A DNA stretch of 64,000 bases from Botryosphaeria dothidea (lineage: Eukaryota; Ascomycota; Dothideomycetes; Botryosphaeriales; Botryosphaeriaceae): contig WWBZ02000051.1 in NCBI GenBank assembly GCA_011503125.2, forward strand, positions 310,001 to 374,000, given 5' to 3'. Positions 1-11,433 of this stretch are shown piece by piece (within the stretch, counting starts at the first letter, position 1; each line of letters begins with the position of its first letter). The translations under genes were made by a program, and so were the position numbers. The notes beneath the pieces were generated by a model, which was not told the origin of the DNA, ran no database searches, and saw only the letters and a program-made list of their open reading frames with translations.

Positions 1-63
1 CTACACAAGGCTGGCAATAAAACATTCGTTCGGTGCTGATGATGGTAGGAGAGTTTGATCTAA

Positions 64-1327
64 AGAAGAACTGTAGTAACGCTAACTGTAAATACAGTGA
101 TGATATGTGTAACTATGGTACTACCTATCTTCAGGTAAGGCAATGAATGATGCTGAGTCTCCGCAGATTATTTCTTTCGTCTTCATGGGTATAACGTTCA
201 AAGGTCAGTCCGCATTCTGTTTCAAATCATGGAATACTGAGAGAGAACAGACGGCGAATATGGCCTAGGTATCCACCTTTGGAATTTATCGTTCGAGACA
301 TACAGTCCTCGTTTCCTTGCAGTAAGCCGAAAGCAAGCCCCCTCTTCCAGCTCCTGCTAAACCAACACAGTGGGAAATCGCCGCTTCCGCCGTCTACGCT
401 CCAGCTGTGACATGTGCCAAGATATCCATCCTCCTATTCTACGTCCGCCTCTCCCCGGACAGTACCTTTCGCGCTATCATCCTCATCATGATCTTCTTCG
501 TCACGTCCTACTCAATCTGCAGCATTTTCACCCTGATCTTCGGTTGCCTCCCTGTACGTGCCATCTACGACCTTACCGTTCCCAACCCAAAATGCATCAA
601 CCGCAATGCCGTTATCCTCGCACTTAGCATCTTCAACATCGCCACCGATCTGATCACACTCGTCCTGCCGATGCGTATTGTCCTACCGCTGCAAATGCCC
701 AAGCGGCAGAAGGTGACACTCATCATCGTCTTCATCTCCGGTGCCTTCGTCTGCGCCTCTGCCATCGCCCGAACAGTGCTGCTCATCCCGCTCTTCAGCT
801 CGCCTGACTACACATGGAACGTGGTAGATCAATATGTTTGGTCGTGAGTTCTTTTCACTGCAAGAGTCATTTGGATGTTCCCTGACGAAACATGCTGTGA
901 CAGGTTCATCGAAATCAACGTCGGCATCATCTGCGCGTCCATTCCACCTCTCAAACCCTTCTTCTCTCGCTACGCACCCATTCTACTCGGCGGCAGGTAC
1001 GGCTCTCATCAATACAAGGACACCAGAAGTCACCGCGAGGGAACAGTGGTCAAGCTTTCTTCTATGGAGAACGGTGGAGGAGGAAGTGGTCACAAGAAAC
1101 ACAGAGCGGACAAGTTCGGCGCAACGCCGTCATTGATGGCCGGCACCATCATCGGAGGCTTTGGGGGCAATGATAATGAAAGCACTGAAGAGATCCGGTT
1201 CAAAGGACAGAACATGGGGACGTTGGGGGAAGAGTCGAGCCTCAATCGGGGCGAAATTCGTATCATTCGGACAACCGAACTGGACGTGCAATCCATGCGA
1301 AGGGGTACTATGGAGATGGATAGATGA
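64..1327 (+). CDS. Rhodopsin-domain (SAT4-like) integral membrane protein, 5' partial
   Basis: Fungal multi-TM membrane protein of the rhodopsin-domain family; cellular role unknown. Exons I can join: up to 134 (open back to about 64), 246-321, 371-843 and 904-1327. The introns 135-245, 322-370 (49 nt, GTAAGC donor, GCTAAAC branch-like site) and 844-903 (GTGAGT donor) keep phase. Family hallmarks are visible: YGLGIHLWNL just before the 322-370 intron, then KISILLFYVRL, then a TM segment and a cysteine (FGCLPVRAIYD), two more TM stretches, and the conserved EINVGIICASIPPLKPF after the last intron. The C-terminal tail is polar and Gly/Ser rich, as usual for the family. The N-terminal TM helices lie before base 64 or outside the window, so the start is not visible. 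The stop is 61 bp from the stop of the convergent SDR gene. Confidence 0.75.
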
Positions 1328-1388
1328 AAAAGGGAAGGAAAAAGCGCTTCGTCGTAGATCCGAACTTCATGGCCAAAGGACCACCATT

Positions 1389-2248
1389 TCAGCAGATCCA
1401 GCCGCCATCGACGTGATAATCCATGCCAGTAATGTACGAGGCGTGCGAGCTCAGAAGGAAGATGATCGGGTGGGCCATTTCATGCGGCTTAGAGCATCTC
1501 TTCTGGATCGTCTCCATAGGTGTCGGCATCCTCCCTCCCAGAATTTTCGCGGCATTGTCCATCATCGGCGTTTCGCAGAAGCCTCTTTGCATCCCGGTCA
1601 GTTCCCCGCAGCGCACGGAAACGACACCTCTGCGCCTCCAGGGTGGACTCACGGTGACATGACATTCACTCTGATCCGCTTGGTCGGCCACACCTCCTTG
1701 GCCACGCTCTTGCTCAGGCCCAGCATCCCGTGCTTCGCAGCCGAGTACGCGGCGTTGCCCTCGAGCCCAACCGACCCAAGCACGCTGCACACATTCACGA
1801 TCGCGCCGCCCTCGCTCATGGCCCGCAGCTCCGCGCGCATCGAATACATGACGCCCGTCAGGTTCGCGCCCAGCACGGTCGCCCACGTCGCGTTGTCGAT
1901 GTCCACGAGCGGCTCCATGCGCGGGGCCTCGAGCGCCGCCGCATTGACGGCGGCGTCGAGCCGCCCGAACTTGCGCACCGTCGCCGCGATCCACGCGTCC
2001 ACCTGCCGGTCGTCGGCGACGTCGAGCTGGGTGGCGAGCACGTCGGCGGGCGAGGCGAGCGCGACGAGCTCCTCTTCCGCGGCGGCCAGCTTCGCCGGCG
2101 AGCGCCCGGCGATGGAGACGCGCGCGCCGTAGCTGGCCAGGATCTTGGCCGTCGCGAGCCCCATGCCCGAGTTGCCGCCCGTGATGGCGACGGCCTTGCC
2201 GCGCAGGGTTTCGGGGAGGGTGAGGCGCTCTTCGTCGGTCAGTGGCAT
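1389..2248 (-). CDS. Short-chain dehydrogenase/reductase (SDR), classical type
   Basis: NAD(P)-dependent oxidoreductase of unknown substrate. Exons 2248-1653 and 1584-1389; the 68-nt intron has a GTGAGT donor and a GCAAAG acceptor and restores the family motif MSPGFCETPM across the junction. Protein is 263 aa. The cofactor motif TGGNSGMG is at residues 23-30, the NNAG position reads NAAA (about 102-105), and the catalytic triad is S155, Y168 and K172 (YSAAK). The C terminus VDGGWIC is typical of 3-oxoacyl-ACP-reductase-like SDRs. I chose the ATG at 2248; an upstream in-frame ATG at 2296 would add an Arg/Thr-rich leader that does not look like SDR sequence. The Asn-to-Ala change in NNAG is tolerated in some members. 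Convergent with the membrane protein gene. Substrate cannot be inferred. Confidence 0.9.
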
Positions 2249-3069
2249 TGTCGCGGTCGTGGTGGTTCGAAGACGTCGTCGGAGTTCGCAAGGCAAGGAA
2301 AAGGGAAGAAGAATTGGCCAAGGGACATGAACCCTGTTGCGAGGCCGGCAGAAAGCTGTTCATGCGCCTTCAATGCACAGCTTCCTGCGGGGTTATCGCG
2401 TGTGTAGGGACTGTCTGAGGGTCTCTCGGGAACCCCATAATATCCACAAATCACTGACTCGTCCCATGTCTCTCGATGCGGCACGATCTCCACTGCTTGT
2501 GAATTGCGGCGCGGTAGCCCGATGCACGTTGAATCATTCCATCGGCTACGGAACGGAGACGATTTTTAAGCGGCGTTGTTGGCTGACCAAAGATAAGATG
2601 ATGAGATCTACGCGATGACGTCTGGCTCCTCCTGTAATCCTTCGTAATACACAGCACTTCTTGAACACCTCTACAAGCCCAGCCATAGGTAATGAAGACG
2701 GGCATTCAACGTGCCATTGTAACACCCAGGGAGATTCTTAGAGGTAAAAGGTTACGAGGCTCAAGTCAAACATAAATCGATTTGATGTTGCAATCAGATA
2801 TCTATTGCTAAATCCTCTCCTCTCTCACGCATCATAGCATTGGGGTCTTCTTCCATCTGATCATTGACCCGGGTCTCGCATTGGGTACGTAAAACAAACT
2901 GAAATGAACGAAGTGAAATGCTCCATATGCTCTCTTGTTAGAGGTTTAATGATAGACCAAAATCTGCTCAGCGTATCCTGCACTTAACACGATATGTGGC
3001 GGGGCTTCAAGGATGATGTAAGCATGCATGGATTCGAACCTGTGGAGCTCGAAAAACAAGAAAGAAAAC
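2249..3069. other. Intergenic, SDR 5' region and 3' flank of the unknown secreted-type gene
   Basis: About 0.8 kb. It should contain the SDR promoter and 5' leader (minus strand) and the 3' UTR of the next minus-strand gene. I see no conserved coding frame, repeat or RNA gene. A B-box-like string near 3031 was checked and rejected as a tRNA. Confidence 0.5.
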
Positions 3070-4101
3070 TCACTTATCCAAACTCTTCTCGCACACCACT
3101 TCAATAGCCTCTCCCAATTCTACATCCGCCACCGCGAACTCGGGCGCCACAACGGCAAAAGCATCCGTCAACGCCATTAGAAGCTCGCACCCAAAATCCC
3201 CATTCGGACCAGTCTCGAACTCCCATCTGGCATCTATCCAGTCCGATGCGCCCGGCTGGGGCTGGACGCGCCAGCAAGGACTGAAATAATGCACGCCCGC
3301 AAAGCCGACGGTGTTGCACCAGGTCGCATGTTCCAGCACCGGCTTCGGCACATCCCTCTTCGCGAACATCTGCGGCGCCCACCGCCGCGGGGACCACGGA
3401 GCGACGCCCTCTTCGGCTCGTCTGCGCAGCGGCGCCACCTCGTACGTCTGGTTGTAGCAGTGCTTGCCGGCCGCCGCCTGCTGGGCCGTCAGGGCGGCGC
3501 TGCGGATCATGGCGTTTCGGAGGGAGTTGGCGTTGTACTGGCTGCTCGCGACGCGGACGACGAGCTCGCCCGCGCGCGCGAGGAGGCCGCCGTCGACGTA
3601 GGGGACGTTGTCGATCTTGACGGCGCCGGTCGCGCACGCCGTCATGCCGGTGGTCTGGGTAGCTTCCGGACACAGCGACTCGAGTGCGTGGGAGACGGAG
3701 GTGTAGAGCGCGGTGCCGGTCAGCGTGCCGACGTGGACGGGCGAGCTGCCTGCTTCGACTGTGACCGCGGCGGTCTGCGGGATGTAGTGGCTCATGGATA
3801 CGCAGGCGTCTGCGTTGTTGACGATGGGGGTGCAGATTTGACAGATTTTTGTGTCGGTGGTGGCGGGCCCGAGAGTGGTGGTTGGGCTGGGTTGTGCTGA
3901 GGTTGCGGTGGGGAGGGTCACATATTGACAGCTTTGGGAGAACACTGTTGCTGACGGGATTGATTGAAGAGGTAAAGCCACACTCTTGTCGCAAACGCAG
4001 TAGGCAGAGGTAATGCCTTCATCGGGATCCTGAAATAAGTCAGTCACGCTGAAAGTAAGATGATAGGGAATCAATTGCTTACCTGTCTTTGCATTGAACA
4101 T
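3070..4101 (-). CDS. Unknown Cys-containing, Ser/Thr-linker protein, probably extracellular
   Basis: I do not recognise the family. Exons 4101-4083 and 4016-3070 join across a 66-nt intron (GTAAGC donor, ACTGAC branch-like site, GATGAAG acceptor), giving about 321 aa from the ATG at 4101. Visible: paired Cys motifs (YCVCDK, KICQICTP), a Pro/Ser/Thr linker near residues 50-70 typical of cell-surface or secreted proteins, and a C-terminal part with further Cys and Trp (HATWCNTVGF, SPCWRV). The frame stays open upstream of 4101 to about 4188 without an ATG and reads protein-like (SDSIPIGHSG), so a first exon carrying a signal peptide may be missing. However, a TATA-like string at 4240-4249 and CT-rich sequence argue for a 5' UTR there. 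The start is therefore uncertain, and the function is unknown. Confidence 0.6.
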   Translation of the reverse strand: MFNAKTGKQLIPYHLTFSVTDLFQDPDEGITSAYCVCDKSVALPLQSIPSATVFSQSCQYVTLPTATSAQPSPTTTLGPATTDTKICQICTPIVNNADACVSMSHYIPQTAAVTVEAGSSPVHVGTLTGTALYTSVSHALESLCPEATQTTGMTACATGAVKIDNVPYVDGGLLARAGELVVRVASSQYNANSLRNAMIRSAALTAQQAAAGKHCYNQTYEVAPLRRRAEEGVAPWSPRRWAPQMFAKRDVPKPVLEHATWCNTVGFAGVHYFSPCWRVQPQPGASDWIDARWEFETGPNGDFGCELLMALTDAFAVVAPEFAVADVELGEAIEVVCEKSLDK

Positions 4102-5701
4102 GACGGTGCCGCTGTGACCGATGGGAATGGAGTCGGACCAAAATCGGATGGGGGTAGTGTTGGATTTGAGAGTGAAGAGTGTGAGGTCAGAAAAGAGAGT
4201 AGATTCTGCCTATCTCCTGAGAGGGAGGTCGTTAGGCTTACTTATATATATGAAAGAGTGTTTGAATAACCGAGGAGAATAGAAGCCGATGTTGATATCC
4301 GAAGCTTGTGAATATGAGGAGTAGTGAGGAGGTGGCAAAGAGTAGCTACTGATCTTGATGCCCGAAAGAATGTGATGCCTGATATAGTAGGGCAAAATAG
4401 TCTGACAGGTAGAGACACCGTTATTGTGTCGATAGTCACGGCAGATGGCAGTGATGCTGCACACTTAGCAGAGAAAATCGCATCGTCATCTGTGCTCCGA
4501 CTGATGGGCCCATGACCCCTGATGCTCAGCTGTTTCGTACTTGGAGTTCCGCATTCCATAAGTAGGTCGTCGCTTATACCACCCCAGTCACCAGAATCGG
4601 CCGGAACCCCTACACCACTATGAAGGACTCCAAGCCTATCTGCCACATGTTGGCAACCCTCAGCTCTTATTCCTGCTCGTCTGACGCAGAGAGGGATTTC
4701 GTGATCTCGGATATTGGGATCGTTAACGTCCTTGGGATAGATGCCCCAGACGGCCATGAACGACTGATATGGTCGTGCAATCTTTGATGTTTCCCAGTTG
4801 AACCAGATTAAAGCGGTTTACATGTTAGAGTAAGAGTGCACGTCCAAGATATCTCTGACTCTCATGCTGAGCTCGTCTTGGAGACCTTTTGTTTTATCGT
4901 ATCGATTCTCATTGGTGTCCGACTTACCAGTATCTTCAGCGTGAAATGGAAATTTTTCATCGGTCCTGCCATCGGGTTCAAGAGCATTCCACCATAGGGG
5001 CGCTGCCCCCCTTGTGCTATGGTATCTCATGACGGCCTTCTGACGTGGTCGAGGGATTGTTGAGGCCCAAAATGTTGATGATCCGGTATCGTACCTGCGT
5101 ATGTGGAAGGTATATCAGTTCCATACGAAGGAGCAATGGGAAAGCCGGAAATGATCTCAAGGCCACTCTTTTCAGCTCCGTAGAAGATGGCGTACATTAC
5201 CGAGCGTTTTTCTTGCTCAATAACGGTGAGTGTCGACGGGGATCCTACCCGGATCATGCAGCTAAAAGATAGCGAAGTGGTTTGTTGGTCCGATGATGTT
5301 ACGTTTCACCTTTGGCGCTGGCTGTTGCCTGCAAGGTCTCTCTCTGTTGTTGGTGACGACTTCGCCGCTTGAAGAATTGCGCTGAGGAAACCTCACACGT
5401 GTTTCCTTGGTAGGCTTAGCCGCGCGCCTGAGCGCATTTGATGGAACAAAAATAGCACAAGACCAGGATCTTCACGTCAAAAGTGGTAGCGTGTTCAGAC
5501 AAACTCGCTGTGCCGCCAGGCAGCAATGCAGGAATCCCCGTAGACAGCGGCCCCCGCTCCTCTCAGAATGGCCTCGATCGGAGCCTACTTCACGTTTCTT
5601 GAGAAGTCACGCGTGAGAAGTACACTACAAGCCCCTCAGGCTTTTCCCGCCCTCCTCACTCAAACGCTTCCTCCGAGACCATACATGCCTCCAGCATTCC
5701 G
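4102..5701. other. Intergenic, no supported gene
   Basis: About 1.6 kb between divergently read genes (3070-4101 minus, 5702 plus). It contains a TATA-like TATATATAAG (minus sense, 4240-4249). Several short open frames are present, including one of 171 aa on the minus strand at 4242-4757, but none shows a recognisable motif or a splice-consistent extension. Confidence 0.45.
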
Positions 5702-7286
5702 ATGTTCCCGCAAGCCGACAGTGCCTCTGAAGGCCCGCCAACCCCTCCCATTCGGCCTATGTCACTGGTCTGGCACGCAATTAAGTCGTTCCAAATCGCA
5801 TACAGAGATGAAAGGAGCCTATCAGCACTGCGACGACTGACTCCAAAATCCATCTCACTACTTTCGCGTTTGACAATACTGCTCAATGTCAGCTCTTGCA
5901 AAAAAACACCACGGTTGCTCGCTTAACTGGAGTCCAAAACGAACATGCGATACATACGACAAGCCAATCAGCATCCGTTCGGCTGTGCACCGAGAAATTA
6001 TCGAAGAATGGCAAAGCACAGCGGAATACCTCTTTACGCACCTGGACAGGTCTCAAGCGCAATTGCACTTCATTTGCGACGTCGAAGACGAGGAAACAGC
6101 GGCGCACATCATCGAGCCTTTCGTCAGGCACAGTGTCGGCACGCCGCTCCTGGCAGCCTGTCGCATCCGTTTAGGTCGCCATCCAGACACGTCGCTCTCC
6201 GAACTCGCACAAAAGGCCGCCGTTCTGGCTATTGGAATGCTGTATCGGTCACCAGAAAGTCTCCGCATGCAACCCTTCCGTTTTCTTGATTTACCACCGG
6301 AGATTCGGCAGCACATCCTCACCTTCACAGACGTTGTCACTCCTCTGCGTGAGGTAGAGTGGACCAGAGTGCATCCAAACGGAGCTAGCAATGGATATTG
6401 CGTCGAATACATGGACTTCGAGTGCCGGGAACGTAGATTCTGCCATCCCGAAGCTCACAACGCGTCCCACTTTCAACGCTGCTACGGCTGGTTCTGCCAC
6501 CGTTTCCATGCTACGTACTGCTCCGACCCAGGCCAAATCATCCGGGGAGATCAGCGCTGCAGGTGCTGGGTGCCACCCCCGGCCCTTTTCCTCGTATCCC
6601 ACGCCATGCGCAATGATGCCATACAAGTCTTCTTCAAGCACAACCGATTCGTCGTGCTCCCCGATCACAAGGAATGCCACCAGTCGATCCCCACGACGCC
6701 TGACCGTCTACCCGCATCCATTTTCGTTGCCGACATCCTGGCTCCATAGAAATATGCATTGCGCTCTCTCCGCTTTCTCGAGATCGTCTTCCCACCGTTC
6801 GGTGACGCCGAGAGAAACGGCCTTGACTTTGCTCCGGAAGAGTCCTCTGCGTACCAGGAACGGGTCCGCACCATTGACCTGGCCAAGGACCAGCTCAGCT
6901 TGCCCACACTCACGCTGAAGATCTGCTTCGCAGACTACCTTCCAACCTACAACGACTATCCGATGGAACGCTTCCGTTTCACTGTGATGCCAGAAGACGC
7001 TGAATCGATGATCGCGTCCTACTACCGGATCGTCAAACCACTGTCTAGGCTGCAAAGATTGGATCGGTTTTTCGCCCACACGGCGTGGCCAATGCTATGG
7101 TGCGAGAAAAATTACGACGGCCAGATGGACCGGGAAGAATGGGAAATTGAGCAGGCGCGGGCGACGGATGAGGCATGTGAAGAATTGGGCATGGGGAAGA
7201 ACTACAGCGCCTCTTCTAGAGGTAAAAGGGAAGTCAGGAAAAGCTTATGGATGAACCATTGTCACGGCATGCGCGAATGGATATAG
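5702..7286 (+). pseudogene. F-box-like fungal protein gene interrupted by an in-frame TAG
   Basis: Exon 1 is 5702-5887 and exon 2 starts at 5964 after a 76-nt intron (GTCAGC donor, CTTAAC branch-like site). The frame then runs to a TAG at 6747-6749 and continues, same frame, from 6750 to the stop at 7286. Without the TAG the product would be about 501 aa. An F-box-like segment is visible after the intron (FRFLDLPPEIRQHILTF, roughly residues 155-171). The sequence right after the TAG (LRSLRFLEIVFPPF) looks like the usual continuation of this fungal family, so the break falls inside a conserved stretch. It may be a recent pseudogene, a truncated 323-aa protein, a readthrough case or a base error. 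No good GT..AG pair removes the stop. Convergent with the pectate lyase gene. Confidence 0.7.
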
Positions 7287-7452
7287 TCATCGCCCATGAC
7301 AGGCAAATTTCTCCCAGCGTTTGTCCAATCGTGGTGTAATGGGGCTACATGGCACACGTATAACCCCATCCGTCTTTCATGCCGCAGTCAACACCCAAGC
7401 GGTGCTGACTTGTGTAGTATCTCATAGCAGCAATCAATACTGCAACACCCAC

Positions 7453-8235
7453 TCAACAAGCCGGCAAAGTCTCCATCTGCCCCTGCGACCCCAAACAGCT
7501 ATCCTTCGAATCCACATCCTCGCTCTCCCCCTCGCCCTTCTCCACGCCCACAAACTCCTGACACACGGTCTCGATCTCGGCGCCGCACGAGTTGCTGATG
7601 TACGCCGTGTCCCCGAAGTTCGAGTTGATGCCCACGACGTCCGAGGTGACGTTGCGCAGCTCGACGCCGTAGACGAGCACGTTGCGGGGCCCGCCGTTAC
7701 CCGTGCAGTCGCCGCAGCTGCGGTACAGCTTGCCGGCGTTGACGGCGGTGAAGCCGCGGATGGTGACGGAGCCGATGCCGTTGTGCTGGACGACCTTGTC
7801 GATGGCGTTGGCCGCGCCGCCGCCGTCGATCAGGACGTCGCCCTCGCCGAGGAGCGATATCGCGTCTGGTCAATCTCGTTAGCATGTGTCGCTCTTCGCC
7901 GTATCTGTTGGGCGGGCGGCACCTTCACAGACATCCCGGAACCAGACGTTGGTCAGGGTGCAGGCGCCCTCGCAGTGGACGCCTTCGAGCGAGTCGCCGC
8001 CGATGATGACGTTGGCGATGCTGGCGCCGTCCTCGAGGATGAAGACGGCGTTTTCGTCGCCCGTGTCCTCGTCGCTGTTGCACGGCTGGCCGCGGTCGAA
8101 TTCTTGGTTGTTGAAGTCCTCGGCGCCGGAGATGACGCTCGGGGAGGAGAGGGAGTTGATGTTTCCCGATCGGGTAGGGATGTTGAGGGTTTGTGCGGCC
8201 GCGGACGCGACGATTGTTGCGTAGAAGAATCTCAT
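7453..8235 (-). CDS. Secreted pectate lyase, polysaccharide lyase family 3
   Basis: Cleaves de-esterified pectin by beta-elimination outside the cell. Exons 8235-7923 and 7865-7453, joined over a 57-nt intron (GTGCCG donor, ACCAG acceptor) that rebuilds the PL3 motif DVCEDAISL. The product is 241 aa, the normal length of a single-domain PL3 enzyme. An N-terminal signal peptide is visible (MRFFYATIVASAAA). Other family hallmarks: GGDSLEGVHCEG, TLTNVWFRDV, VVQHNG, GKLYRSCGDC and a Cys-rich C terminus consistent with disulfides in a secreted parallel beta-helix. It lies convergent to the broken F-box gene. Presence fits a plant-associated or litter-degrading fungus (inference). Confidence 0.93.
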
Positions 8236-8799
8236 TTTGGAATAGGCAAGTTGTGAACGGGATTGATTGATTTCTGGTTCCACTTGTCCTACGTACTGGC
8301 GTCTTCTTTTTACAGTCTCTACCAAGACACATCTCATCTGGTTCCTCACGCTCAGAATGTCAGAGGCTCTTACTACGCCAAGTTTAAAAGTGCCTGACAG
8401 TGAAGCTGATTTACTGGCGAAGCATTGAAAACGATCACGCTTTAGTATAGATCTGGTGCTGCGATCGTTGGAGTTGGTGTGTCAGGGCCCTCTTGGCTAA
8501 CTCCGGCAACTTGGCGACGACATTGCACGGAAATTGAGAGAGAGACTTCGCGGCCCGGAGAAAATCCCATCAATGAGACCGATGTATGAGTGTTTACTCA
8601 TGCACGCTTATTTTCCGAGGTAAGTTTGCCCGAGAGATCTGCGGTGTGATACTGGAAGTTGATGAATGACAGATTCCGTGACAGGGGTGTTTCACCAATG
8701 AGTTCGTCCCATTTTGCAAGGTATAAGCAACCATCCCGCTGCCAATTCTCTTCGTCTTTGAATGCATTGGACATTGATTACAGCCGACCATACCGTCCA
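8236..8799. other. Intergenic, pectate lyase promoter region
   Basis: About 0.56 kb. It contains the pectate lyase upstream region (minus strand) and the 3' flank of the minus-strand MFS gene. No clear TATA box, repeat or extra gene seen. Confidence 0.45.
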
Positions 8800-10599
8800 T
8801 CACTGTTTTGGGACTTCTACAACGCTCTTTACACCACTTTCGCTTTCTTCCAGCACCCCGTTACTGGATTCATCCGTCGACCCTTGCTCCAAATTAGATG
8901 GCGCTGTCCCTCTCCGCTGTTCGCGTAGTGCCAGAAGCTGAATTCCAACAATCATAATGATTCCCGCAATCACAAAGCCAAATGTCGCCGGAAACCCGTA
9001 TCCTACAATTCCGCATTAGATGGCGGACACACCCAGACTGGAAAGATGAGAACGGTGGCACTTACGGAAATCTGGCGCCATCGTCTGTGGGAAAATCACA
9101 ATGGGAAGCCACGCTGCAACAGCGTACTGCATTCCATTCATACTGCTAATAACCAACGCTCTCTCTTCGTTGTCACCAGCACATACTTCATTCGCCCAAG
9201 TGTAGCTGGGAAAGAAGGCTGATCAGTGGTTGCTAAATGGGCGATGAGGATTTCAGGGGAACACTCACAATACCGCAGTCATGAGCTGCACTCCGCACGT
9301 CAGGAAGGCGAACTCCTTGAGGGGGATACTCGGAGGCCAGAAAGCAAGGATGCCATTTGGAATGAGGCCGTAAGTCTGAAGAGAATGTGAGAATCTATAG
9401 CTCCACGCCATAGTGGAAGAAAGGGAAACCTACCAAGGGGCCGACAACGAATGCGAAGCGGCTTCCGGTGAAGTCTGAGAGGAAACCCCACATAATTACG
9501 CATGCAGCTGAGATGAGGTTGGTACCGGTTGGAATGATGTTGCGGTCCACGACGGAATAGTGTTCGGACTTCAGCCAGATGCCGAAGTAGCTGCTTGCTT
9601 GACAAGCCGAGCCGTACAACTACACCCATCAGCCAAGGAGTGAGCTGCCAGGAAGTACTCAGATTTGAACTTACCACGTAACCGAGCACGAAGGCGTACC
9701 ATCTCCACCTGGACAGAATACGAACAAACGTCTTCAAGGTGATCTTCACCGGCGGCGCCTTTCCAGCCTTCCTCACGCGCTCAATCGAAAGCTCGCATTC
9801 GTCCTTAGTCAGAAACCACGCCCGCGTGGTGTACGGCGTATCCGGGAGGAACAAGGCCGTCGCAAGTCCAACCGGGACGGTCATGCACTGCACAACACAT
9901 CAGATCAACTCAACCATCCCTCAAAGCACCGAAAAAAAAAAAAAAAAGAAGCATCCTCTCACTTACCCCGCAGACGATATACAGCCACCGCCACCCCGCC
10001 AACCCATGACTTCCATCCAAATTCTTATACACGGCCGCCTGCAAGTACCCGCCGAACGCGCTGCCCAGCGGCGCCGTCATATGAAAAATGGCCACCCGCT
10101 TCGCCAGCTCCGTCTTCGTGTACCAGCTGCCCAGCACGTACAGCAAGCACGGGAAAAACGAGCTCTCGAAGAAGCCGACGAAGAAGCGGAACACGTACAG
10201 CTGCGTGGAGGTGCGCAGGCCCGCCTGCGCGAACGTGAAGGCGCCCCACGCGACCTCCATCGCCGCGAGCCAGTAGCTCGGGCGGATGCGCTGGATGACG
10301 AGGGTGCTCGGGATCTGCATGACGGCGTAGGCGCACGTGTAGGCGGTCTGCGCGTACGTGTACTCGTTGCCGTGCATGGCGAGGTCCTCCTGCATGCCGG
10401 AGACGTAGGCGTTGGCGAGGTTGCCCTGGTCGAGGTACTTGAGGAAGAAGCCGAGGCAGCCGATGCTGAGGATGGAGTAGTCGAGCTTGCGCAGGAGGAC
10501 GCGCTCGGCGTGCGGCTTGAGGTGCGTGTCGGTGTCCCAGATGAAGGAGCGGAAGGACTTGCGCGGCTTCGTCGCCGGGACGGCGCGCGTGTCGGCCAT
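8800..10599 (-). CDS. MFS carrier, anion:cation symporter (ACS) family, pantothenate/allantoate-permease-like
   Basis: Plasma-membrane H+ symporter of small organic anions or vitamins. Six exons: 10599-9967, 9887-9675, 9619-9434, 9375-9269, 9205-9066 and 9002-8800, all phase-consistent, 493 aa. The introns are 55-79 nt. Hallmarks of the Dal5/Fen2/Liz1 group: KLDYSILSIGCLGFFLKYLDQGNLANAYVSGM (residues about 39-70; only the LDxGN part is the core signature), the MQIP and GWRWLYIVCG segments, and a TWANE motif late in the protein. About 12 hydrophobic segments are present. The N-terminal similarity to fungal pantothenate or biotin carriers is suggestive, but substrate cannot be fixed from sequence. 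The C-terminal tail is acidic and Ser-rich. Confidence 0.9.
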
Positions 10600-11433
10600 C
10601 TTCTGGTGCTGCTTGGAGATGCGGATGCCCTGTCGGTGGAGGGAGGTACAGGTGTGGGCAACGGGCTTTTAAAAGAGACTCTATGTGGCAAGGGTTCTCA
10701 TGGTGAATAGTCCTCAAGACAAGGGTAGCCCGAGACATGCATGCAGAATGCTGCAGCCGCATCTTCACAGCGAGCCATAGACGGCGGTGGTCTCCAGAAG
10801 AGTATGTGATCTGCGGTTTACCGTTGATAAGCCCAGGCGGGAGCGATGGCAGCGGCTGCAGATACCAAGCTGCATCCCATTCTTGATCGGACCATGCAAT
10901 CAATCAAGACAGATTGCCGAGCCGGATTCCTTCGCAGTCATCCTTGGGAGTCCAGAGCCGCGCCGAGCGCTTCCACGGTGTGATGTTTTCCTTGGCTGAG
11001 AATTGCGTATCTGGCGACTACGATGAGTGATCGGAAGATTGTTGCTTGAAGTGGAGAGGTAGGCGAGGCTTCCCCGCCCTGACGAGGGTGACCCTCACTG
11101 ACGCCTTTTTAGGGCAGATCGCGCATCCCAGACGGAAATAGTCTGTCGTTTCGTCAACCTGTAGTCAACATAAAAGCCATCGACGCGCATGTTACAATGT
11201 GCTTTGAAAGAGAGAATGCCAATAATGAATTGATCCTCCAAGGGTATCAGGATATCCCCAACTGCCTATTACTCCGCATGCTATGCTTGCTCCAAACGCA
11301 AAAAGACAAACACTAGACAGACAAGAAATGGCCGCCATGCTGAACCAAAGTTTGAAACACTCACCCGCTTCGACCTCCCATCCAGATCCCACGTCGATCA
11401 TCCCACATCTTCTTCCTCGCTTCGTCCCACCAT
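10600..11433. other. Intergenic
   Basis: About 0.83 kb holding the promoter of the ACS carrier (minus strand) and the 3' flank of the LtrA-domain gene. A short perfect inverted repeat (GAGGGT-G-ACCCTC) lies near 11084-11096. No gene seen. Confidence 0.4.

Noticed and set aside
3025..3045. tRNA B-box-like string GGTTCGAATCC on the minus strand
   Set aside because: The flanking bases do not form the T-arm stem and no A-box or acceptor stem is present.
3040..3073. Possible last intron of the unknown Cys-rich gene (GTGAGT donor, CCACAG acceptor)
   Set aside because: Only 34 nt long, below the shortest credible intron in this window; the TGA at 3070-3072 is kept as the stop.
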